Shown in pieces: positions 7,320 through 11,784 of a stretch of DNA of 11,784 nt (within the stretch, counting starts at the first letter, position 1; each line of letters starts with the position of its first letter). Below the pieces are notes generated by a model that saw only the letters and a list, made by a program, of their open reading frames with translations, did not search any database and had not been told where the DNA came from. Location: the NCBI GenBank assembly GCA_031732875.1, contig JAVMKL010000293.1:1-11784 (forward strand), given 5' to 3'. Source of the DNA: JAVMKJ01 sp031732875. Lineage in GTDB: Bacteria; Pseudomonadota; Gammaproteobacteria; Competibacterales; Competibacteraceae. A program made the translations under genes and the position numbers.

Positions 7320-7325
7320 TATACT
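7320..7325 (+). promoter_or_regulatory. Candidate -10 box for the SHOCT/patatin block
   Basis: TATACT matches TATAAT at 5 of 6 positions. No good -35 lies 16-18 bases upstream (the best is TTCTGT) and there is no extended -10 element. If used, it would give a leader of about 150 bases before the GTG at 7480, containing the hairpin and repeats described here. Confidence 0.25.
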
Positions 7326-7333
7326 GCGGCGGG

Positions 7334-7364
7334 CCGGGCGCTCGCCGCGGGCGGGGTGGCCCGG
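7334..7364 (+). other. GC-rich hairpin in the possible leader
   Basis: CCGGGC (7334-7339) pairs with GCCCGG (7359-7364) around a 19-base GC-rich loop. There is no U-run after it, so it is not a standard intrinsic terminator. It would fall just after the start site implied by the TATACT box. Confidence 0.3.
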
Positions 7365-7397
7365 AATAAGAACTGCGACCCCATGAGTTTTCGCGGT

Positions 7398-7410
7398 GAT
7401 CGGACCGATC
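7398..7410. promoter_or_regulatory. 13-base palindrome, possible operator
   Basis: GATCGG-A-CCGATC is a perfect inverted repeat around a single base. The spacer is too short for an RNA hairpin loop, so a dimeric DNA-binding protein is the more natural reader, if there is one. It lies 70 bases before the GTG of the SHOCT gene. Short GC-rich palindromes also arise by chance. Confidence 0.3.
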
Positions 7411-7439
7411 CTCCCGGCGTCCGCGTTTTGGGGGCGCCC

Positions 7440-7468
7440 GACCGAACTGAATCCTGACCGAACCGAAT
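7440..7468 (+). repeat. Tandem 13-base repeat next to the ribosome site
   Basis: GACCGAACTGAAT (7440-7452) and GACCGAACCGAAT (7456-7468) differ at one base and are spaced 16 bases start to start. The second copy ends directly against the GGAG ribosome site (7469-7472) of the SHOCT gene. A protein or small RNA pairing here could affect translation, but nothing in the sequence proves a function. Confidence 0.5.
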
Positions 7469-7479
7469 GGAGAAATGTA

Positions 7480-7857
7480 GTGAGCAATTTCTGGGATGTT
7501 CTGTGGCTGATCGCCTCGACCTTCTTTTTCGTGGCGTACCTCATTGTCTTGTTCCAAGTGGTTGTCGACCTGTTCCGGGACGCCGAGCTGGGCGGTGGCT
7601 CCAAGGTTATTTGGCTTATCGGTCTCATCTTCCTGCCAGTCTTGACCGCGCTCCTCTATATTCTTACCCGCGGCAGCGGCATGGCGGAGCGGCAGCGGGC
7701 CGCGCTGCGGCAGGCCAAGACCGACACCGACGCCTACATCCGGGAAGTGGCCGGAAAATCGCCGGCCGACCAGATTGCCGACGCCAAGGCGCTGCTCGAC
7801 GCCGGCACCATCAGCCCGGAAGAGTTCGCCAGACTCAAGGCCAAGGCGCTCGCGTGA
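7480..7857 (+). CDS. Two-helix membrane protein with SHOCT tail (PLDc_N-like)
   Basis: This 125-residue protein has two transmembrane helices, about 8-30 (LWLIASTFFFVAYLIVLFQVV) and 43-63 (VIWLIGLIFLPVLTALLYILT). Between them is the loop DLFRDAELGGGSK, typical of the phospholipase D N-terminal-like (PLDc_N) family. A charged helix follows (66-90), then a C-terminal SHOCT domain at about 95-122, seen as KALLDAGTISPEEFARLKAK. SHOCT domains are short modules thought to aid oligomerisation; the cellular role of such proteins is unknown. No phospholipase HKD motif is present, so it is not an enzyme. I start at GTG 7480 because GGAG (7469-7472) sits 7 bases upstream; an open frame back to 7396 lacks such a site. 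Patatin follows after 80 bases on the same strand. Confidence 0.85.
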   Translation: MSNFWDVLWLIASTFFFVAYLIVLFQVVVDLFRDAELGGGSKVIWLIGLIFLPVLTALLYILTRGSGMAERQRAALRQAKTDTDAYIREVAGKSPADQIADAKALLDAGTISPEEFARLKAKALA

Positions 7858-7937
7858 TCCCAAAGTTAAGTTAAGGAGACAAGCGCCGCAACGCATTGCT
7901 TCCAGACTCTTTAAATTCTTTAGCTCAAGGAACTTGC

Positions 7938-8990
7938 ATGACCATCAAGACTTCCGCCGAGGCACAGCCGTCTCGTGATATCGTTCTCGTCGATCTCGGC
8001 CTGCAAGGCGGTGGCGCGCACGGCGCGTTTACCTGGGGTGTGCTCGATCGCCTGCTCGAAGTGCCCTGGCTGCGCTTCGACGGGATTTCCGGCACCTCGG
8101 CCGGCGCCATGAATGCGGTGGTGATGGCCGACGGTTATGCGGCGGGCGGACCGGAGGGCGCCCGAGTGGCGCTCGAAAAGTTCTGGAAGCGCGTCTCCGA
8201 CGGCGCGCTGCTCAGTCCCCTGCGCCGTGGCCCCCTCGAAATTCTGACCGGCCTGTGGACTCTCGATTACTCCCCCGTTTATTTAGCCATGGACCTCGCG
8301 TCGCGGGTGTTTTCGCCCTACGACCTGGGCGCCGCCAGCGCGGTGAATCCACTGCGCGCGATCCTGGAAGAGAGCATTGATTTTTCCAGGGTCGCCAGCG
8401 CCCCGATGCGCTTGTTCGTGACCGCCACCAACGTGCGCACCGGTCGCGGCCGCATCTTCCGCAACGCCGATCTCACGCCCGACGTCCTGCTCGCCTCGGC
8501 GTGCCTGCCGACGATGTTCAAGGCAGTGGAGATCGAAGGTGAAGCCTATTGGGATGGCGGTTACTCCGGTAACCCATCCATGGCGCCGCTGATCCGCGAA
8601 TGCACGTCGGAAGACACGATTCTGATCCAGATCAACCCGGTCGAACGCCCCGGGACGCCCAAGACCGCGCGCGAGATTCACAACCGACTGAACGAAATCG
8701 CATTTAACTCGAATTTGATCAAAGAATTGCGTGCAGGGGCGTTGCTGCGGCAGGTTGCTGACCCCGGTCGTTGCGAGGGTGCGGTCTGGGCCAAAATGCG
8801 CGTTCACCGAATCGCGAGCGAAGAGATGACCCAACTGAGTTCCTCATCCAAGGTGCTGGCTGAGTGGGAGTTTTTTTGCCGACTCCGCGATAAGGGCCGC
8901 CGCGCTGCCGAAGCGTTTCTGGACGCTCACGGAGCCGATCTGGGCGTGCGCTCGACGCTCGACCTCGACGAGCTATTGGAAGGTATTTAA
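7938..8990 (+). CDS. Patatin-like phospholipase family protein
   Basis: This 350-residue protein is a patatin-type serine acyl hydrolase with a Ser-Asp dyad. The oxyanion-hole motif GGGAHG is at 24-29, the nucleophile Ser54 is in GTSAG (52-56), and the catalytic Asp206 is in DGG (206-208). There is no signal peptide, so it is probably cytosolic or membrane-associated. The C-terminal part (about 243-345, from TAREIHNRLNEIAFNSNLI onward) resembles the DUF3734 extension found in one patatin subgroup. From memory, genes of that subgroup often neighbour 3-hydroxybutyrate dehydrogenase, so the substrate may be lipid or linked to polyhydroxybutyrate; this is inference. I start at ATG 7938, with AAGGAA 6 bases upstream; a TTG at 7896 has no suitable site. 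A run of seven T at 8871-8877 keeps the frame. GntP follows after 3 bases. Confidence 0.93.
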   Translation: MTIKTSAEAQPSRDIVLVDLGLQGGGAHGAFTWGVLDRLLEVPWLRFDGISGTSAGAMNAVVMADGYAAGGPEGARVALEKFWKRVSDGALLSPLRRGPLEILTGLWTLDYSPVYLAMDLASRVFSPYDLGAASAVNPLRAILEESIDFSRVASAPMRLFVTATNVRTGRGRIFRNADLTPDVLLASACLPTMFKAVEIEGEAYWDGGYSGNPSMAPLIRECTSEDTILIQINPVERPGTPKTAREIHNRLNEIAFNSNLIKELRAGALLRQVADPGRCEGAVWAKMRVHRIASEEMTQLSSSSKVLAEWEFFCRLRDKGRRAAEAFLDAHGADLGVRSTLDLDELLEGI

Positions 8991-8993
8991 CTC

Positions 8994-10445
8994 ATGGGAT
9001 TGTTAGGCATTCTGCTCGGCCTCGGGGCCCTGATCTGGCTGTCGTTTCGAGGTTGGAGCATTCTGGTCCTCGCGCCAGCGGCGGCATTGATCGCCGCGCT
9101 CGCGGCGGGAGAACCGCTGCTGGCGCACTGGACGCAAACCTTCATGATTTCGGCGAGCGGCTTTCTCGCTCAGTTCTTTCCGCTCTTCCTCCTGGGCGCC
9201 GTGTTCGGGAAACTCATGGACGACAGCGGCTCGGTCTCGACCATCGCCCGCTTCATGACCGAACGGCTCGGGCCGCGCCGGGCCATGCTGGCGGTCGTGC
9301 TGGCGGGCGCATTGGTCACTTACGGCGGCGTGAGCCTGTTCGTCGCTTTCTTTGTAATTGGACCGATGGCCCAGGCCCTGTTTCGGGCGGCCGATATCCC
9401 GAATCGTCTGATGCCGGCGGCCATTGCCCTCGGCACCTCGACCTTCACCATGTCCGCCTTGCCGGGCACGCCGGCGATCCAGAACGCGATCCCCATGCCG
9501 TTCTTCGGCACCACGCCCTTCGCCGCGCCGGGGTTGGGCATCATCGCGGCTGTCATCATGCTGGGCTTCGGCCTGTGGTGGCTGGCGCGCGCCGAGGCCG
9601 TCGCCCGCCGCAGGGGTGAAGGCTATGGCGACGCTCTCGTTGCCCCCGATACCGCCGCTGATGACACCCTGGTGCGCGAACGGGCCACGACCGCCGGCGC
9701 GTTCGACCCGCCGGAAGTGCATCGCGGCCATCATAGCGAATCCGGTCCCTCGATCCTGGTGGCCATCCTCCCGCTGATCGTGGTGATCCTCGTGAATCTG
9801 GTCATGTCCCTGTGGGTGTTGCCGCATCTGGACACGAGCTTCCTGGCCGAAGCGCGGTGGGGGGGCATTCCGCTTTCGTCGGTCAGCGGGGTCTGGTCGG
9901 TGATCGTGGCGCTGATCTCGGCCATTCTCATCCTGGTCGCGTTCAACTACCGGCGGCTGCCGGCGCTGCGCGATACGGTCGACGCCGGAGCTAACGCCTC
10001 AGCCCTGCCGGTGCTGAGCGTGGCCAGCCTGGTGGGTTTTGGGGCTGTCGTGGCCGCCGTGCCGGCGTTCGAGATCGTGCGTGATTGGGTGCTGTCCATC
10101 GAAGGTGGGCCACTGGTTTCGCTGGCCCTGTCCACCAACATCCTCTCCGCGTTGACCGGTTCGGCGTCGGGCGGGATGACCATTGCCCTCGATGCGCTCG
10201 GCGCGACCTACATGCAAATGGCGGCGGAGTTGGGCATTGACCCGGCGCTGCTGCACCGCGTGGCGGTCATCAGCGCCGGTACTCTGGACAGCCTGCCACA
10301 CAACGGCGCCGTGGTCACCCTGCTCGCCGTCTGCGGTTCCACGCACCAAAAAAGCTATTTTGATATCGTGATGGTCGGTATCGTCGGCGCGATGGTTGCG
10401 CTGGTGGCCGTCATTGTCCTGGGTACCCTATTCGGTTCGTTCTAG
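8994..10445 (+). CDS. GntP-family permease (gluconate/hydroxy-acid:H+ symporter)
   Basis: This 483-residue polytopic inner-membrane protein belongs to the GntP family, which imports gluconate and other small hydroxy acids with protons. About 12 hydrophobic helices are visible. Typical stretches are TYGGVSLFVAFFVIGPMA (109-126), TSTFTMSALPGTPAIQN (148-164), GSASGGMTIALDALGATYM near the end, and AGTLDSLPHNGAVVTLLAVC. A hydrophilic loop at about 200-252, with a His cluster in VHRGHHSES, divides the protein. The ATG lies 3 bases after the patatin stop with GGAAGG 10 bases upstream, so the two are almost certainly cotranscribed. Context allows 3-hydroxybutyrate as a substrate, but sequence alone does not decide between that, gluconate and other acids. 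Confidence 0.93.
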   Translation: MGLLGILLGLGALIWLSFRGWSILVLAPAAALIAALAAGEPLLAHWTQTFMISASGFLAQFFPLFLLGAVFGKLMDDSGSVSTIARFMTERLGPRRAMLAVVLAGALVTYGGVSLFVAFFVIGPMAQALFRAADIPNRLMPAAIALGTSTFTMSALPGTPAIQNAIPMPFFGTTPFAAPGLGIIAAVIMLGFGLWWLARAEAVARRRGEGYGDALVAPDTAADDTLVRERATTAGAFDPPEVHRGHHSESGPSILVAILPLIVVILVNLVMSLWVLPHLDTSFLAEARWGGIPLSSVSGVWSVIVALISAILILVAFNYRRLPALRDTVDAGANASALPVLSVASLVGFGAVVAAVPAFEIVRDWVLSIEGGPLVSLALSTNILSALTGSASGGMTIALDALGATYMQMAAELGIDPALLHRVAVISAGTLDSLPHNGAVVTLLAVCGSTHQKSYFDIVMVGIVGAMVALVAVIVLGTLFGSF

Positions 10446-10482
10446 TGGTTCGACCGACCCGGGTTGACTTCGGGAGATGAGG

Positions 10483-10512
10483 TAAGGTGGATAAGCGGAG
10501 TTCGATCCACTT
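10483..10512. repeat. Degenerate third copy of the GTGGAT palindrome
   Basis: GGTGGATAAGCG (10486-10497) is identical to the first 12 bases of the reverse complement of the second palindrome at 1771-1795. The inverted arms are GTGGAT (10487-10492) and ATCCAC (10505-10510). The interior has diverged and the hairpin is weaker. It lies between the GntP stop and gyrA, about 9 kb from the other copies, which supports a dispersed intergenic repeat family. Confidence 0.65.
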
Positions 10513-10583
10513 TCATTGAGAAACGGTATTCGTAGCGTGTTGGCGCGTCGTCGCGACGTTCTCCGCTTCCACCTTCCCGGCGG

Positions 10584-10603
10584 TTCCAGCGCGCGCCCTG
10601 GAA
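10584..10603. other. Inverted repeat upstream of gyrA
   Basis: TTCCAG (10584-10589) and CTGGAA (10598-10603) are perfect inverted arms around CGCGCGCC. The site is about 45-60 bases upstream of the proposed gyrA -10 box, a position suited to a DNA-binding protein or the end of an upstream transcript. There is no U-run, so a terminator is unlikely. Confidence 0.3.
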
Positions 10604-10643
10604 GATACGGCCATGACGCCGCCCGAATTCTCGCCCCTGGCTG

Positions 10644-10652
10644 TGTTAAAAT
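10644..10652 (+). promoter_or_regulatory. Candidate extended -10 promoter of gyrA
   Basis: TGTTAAAAT fits the extended -10 pattern TGn followed by TAAAAT (5 of 6 matches to TATAAT). No good -35 box lies upstream, which extended -10 promoters can tolerate. Transcription would begin near 10659, about 48 bases before the gyrA ATG. Confidence 0.45.
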
Positions 10653-10706
10653 TCACTACTTTACGGCCGCTCCGGCGGTCGAATCGGGTGCTGAAAAGGG
10701 TTCCGC

Positions 10707-11784
10707 ATGACTGATATCGCCAAAGAAATCCTGCCGGTCAATTTGGAAGACGAGATGCGGCAGTCCTATCTCGATTACGCCATGAGCGTGATCGTGGGGC
10801 GGGCACTGCCGGACGTGCGCGATGGCCTCAAGCCGGTGCACCGGCGGGTGCTGTTCGCCATGAGCGAACTGGGCAACGACTGGAACAAGCCCTACAAGAA
10901 ATCCGCCCGCGTGGTGGGCGATGTCATCGGCAAGTACCACCCCCACGGCGATACCGCCGTTTACGACACCATCGTGCGCATGGCTCAACCTTTCTCGCTG
11001 CGCTACATGCTGGTGGACGGGCAGGGGAATTTCGGCAGCGTCGATGGCGACGCCCCGGCGGCGATGCGCTACACCGAGGTCCGGATGGCCCGCATCGCCC
11101 ACGAACTGCTGGCCGACCTCGACAAGGAGACGGTGGATTTTGTCCCGAACTACGATGAGTCGGAACGCGAGCCCACCGTCTTCCCAACCCGCCTGCCCAA
11201 CCTGCTGATCAACGGCTCCTCCGGCATTGCGGTCGGCATGGCCACCAATATTCCGCCCCACAATCTCGGCGAGGTGGTGGACGCCTGCATGGCTCTGATC
11301 GACGACCCATCGCTGGCCATCGGCGATCTGATGCGCCACCTGCCGGGCCCGGATTTTCCGACCGCCGCTCTGATCAACGGCGCCCGCGGCATCCGCGAAG
11401 CCTATGAAACCGGCCGCGGCCGCATCCAGGTCCGCGCCCGGACCGAGATCGAAACCGACGAGGCGCGTGGCCGGCAGGCCCTCATCGTCACCGAGCTGCC
11501 CTACCAGGTGAACAAGGCCCGGCTGATCGAGAAGATCGCCGAGCTGGTCAAGGACCGTAAAATCGAGGGCATTACCGAACTCCGCGACGAATCCGACAAG
11601 GATGGCTTGCGCATCTACATCGAACTGCGGCGCGGCGAGTCCGCCGAGGTGGTGCTGAACAATCTGTTCCTGCACACACCGCTGCAGAGCGTGTTCGGGA
11701 TCAACATGGTGGCGCTGGTGGATGGGCAACCGCGCCTGCTCAACCTCAAGCAGGTGCTGGAAGCGTTTCTGGCGCACCGCCGCG
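10707..11784 (+). CDS. gyrA: DNA gyrase subunit A, N-terminal part (cut by window end)
   Basis: The first 359 codons of gyrA are present; the gene continues past the right edge (the protein is usually about 850-900 residues). GyrA is the breakage-reunion subunit of type II topoisomerase and introduces negative supercoils with GyrB. The N-terminus MTDIAKEILPVNLEDEM and the stretch YLDYAMSVIVGRALPDVRDG match the family. The DNA-cleaving Tyr122 is in AMRYTE, and the winged-helix recognition region KYHPHGDTAVYDT (76-88) is intact. Residue 83, using E. coli numbering that fits here without gaps, is Thr; residue 87 is Asp. Thr83 is the normal residue in Pseudomonas aeruginosa, so it is not by itself evidence of quinolone resistance. 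AAGGG lies 6 bases before the ATG. Confidence 0.98.
   Translation, partial: MTDIAKEILPVNLEDEMRQSYLDYAMSVIVGRALPDVRDGLKPVHRRVLFAMSELGNDWNKPYKKSARVVGDVIGKYHPHGDTAVYDTIVRMAQPFSLRYMLVDGQGNFGSVDGDAPAAMRYTEVRMARIAHELLADLDKETVDFVPNYDESEREPTVFPTRLPNLLINGSSGIAVGMATNIPPHNLGEVVDACMALIDDPSLAIGDLMRHLPGPDFPTAALINGARGIREAYETGRGRIQVRARTEIETDEARGRQALIVTELPYQVNKARLIEKIAELVKDRKIEGITELRDESDKDGLRIYIELRRGESAEVVLNNLFLHTPLQSVFGINMVALVDGQPRLLNLKQVLEAFLAHRR

Larger units (their letters stand above)
7141..7479. other. Divergent intergenic regulatory region
   Basis: This 339-base stretch separates the efflux operon (minus) from the SHOCT membrane gene (plus). It holds a probable minus-strand promoter with a palindrome in its spacer (7174-7202), a weak plus-strand -10 candidate (7320-7325), a GC-rich hairpin (7334-7364), a 13-base palindrome (7398-7410), a GGGCGCCC palindrome (7432-7439) and a 13-base tandem repeat (7440-7468). 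No regulator gene is next to it. Frames crossing it lack good ribosome sites, and I see no gene in it. Confidence 0.7.

Noticed and set aside
7896..7937. TTG at 7896 as the patatin start
   Set aside because: The ATG at 7938 has AAGGAA at good spacing, and the extra 14 residues do not look like part of a patatin fold or a signal peptide.
8871..8877. Run of seven T in the patatin gene as a frameshift or phase-variation site
   Set aside because: The frame reads through with family-like sequence on both sides. There is no second product or downstream structure to support slippage.
10656..11777. A 373-codon minus-strand frame across the right end
   Set aside because: It is antisense to gyrA, which is unmistakable in this stretch. 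The product is a His/Val/Asp-rich shadow with no domain.
1..11784. A hidden defence, toxin-antitoxin, secretion or phage system
   Set aside because: All large frames belong to familiar families (RND efflux, CDF, DUF4239, patatin, GntP, GyrA). I found no nuclease, toxin-antitoxin pair, recombinase, direct-repeat array or attachment site.

Overview
The window looks like ordinary chromosomal DNA from a GC-rich proteobacterium, most likely a gammaproteobacterium. The clearest marker is the 5' part of gyrA at the right end. From memory it follows Escherichia coli GyrA almost without gaps through the first 350 or so residues. A family such as Competibacteraceae would fit the GC content, the short palindromic repeats and a possible hydroxybutyrate link, but that is only a guess. 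I see no rRNA, tRNA, CRISPR array, transposase, integrase or phage gene.

The layout is two divergent gene blocks around a 339-base regulatory region (7141-7479). The left block is on the minus strand. Read in its own direction it runs: an RND efflux pair (lipoprotein adaptor and inner-membrane pump, overlapping by 4 bases); a possible 27-residue leader frame; a DUF4239/bestrophin-like membrane protein; a small unknown 50-residue frame; a pair of palindromic repeats; a cation diffusion facilitator with an unusual metal site; a secreted protein of unknown function; a glycine-zipper lipoprotein; and the first 12 codons of what may be another exported protein. Nearly all of these products act in or at the cell envelope.

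The right block is on the plus strand: a two-helix membrane protein with a SHOCT tail, a patatin-like phospholipase, a GntP-family permease, and then gyrA, which runs off the window. Patatin and GntP are 3 bases apart and almost certainly cotranscribed. From memory, related patatin genes often sit beside 3-hydroxybutyrate dehydrogenase, so a role in hydroxybutyrate or polyhydroxybutyrate metabolism is a reasonable inference, but no such dehydrogenase is visible here.

I found no convincing new multi-gene system. The points most worth a second look are a near-perfect 16-bp palindrome inside the spacer of the probable efflux promoter; three related GGTGGAT palindromes at two sites; the non-canonical metal residues of the cation transporter; the leader frame ending on the DUF4239 start; and a 13-bp tandem repeat against the ribosome site of the SHOCT gene.
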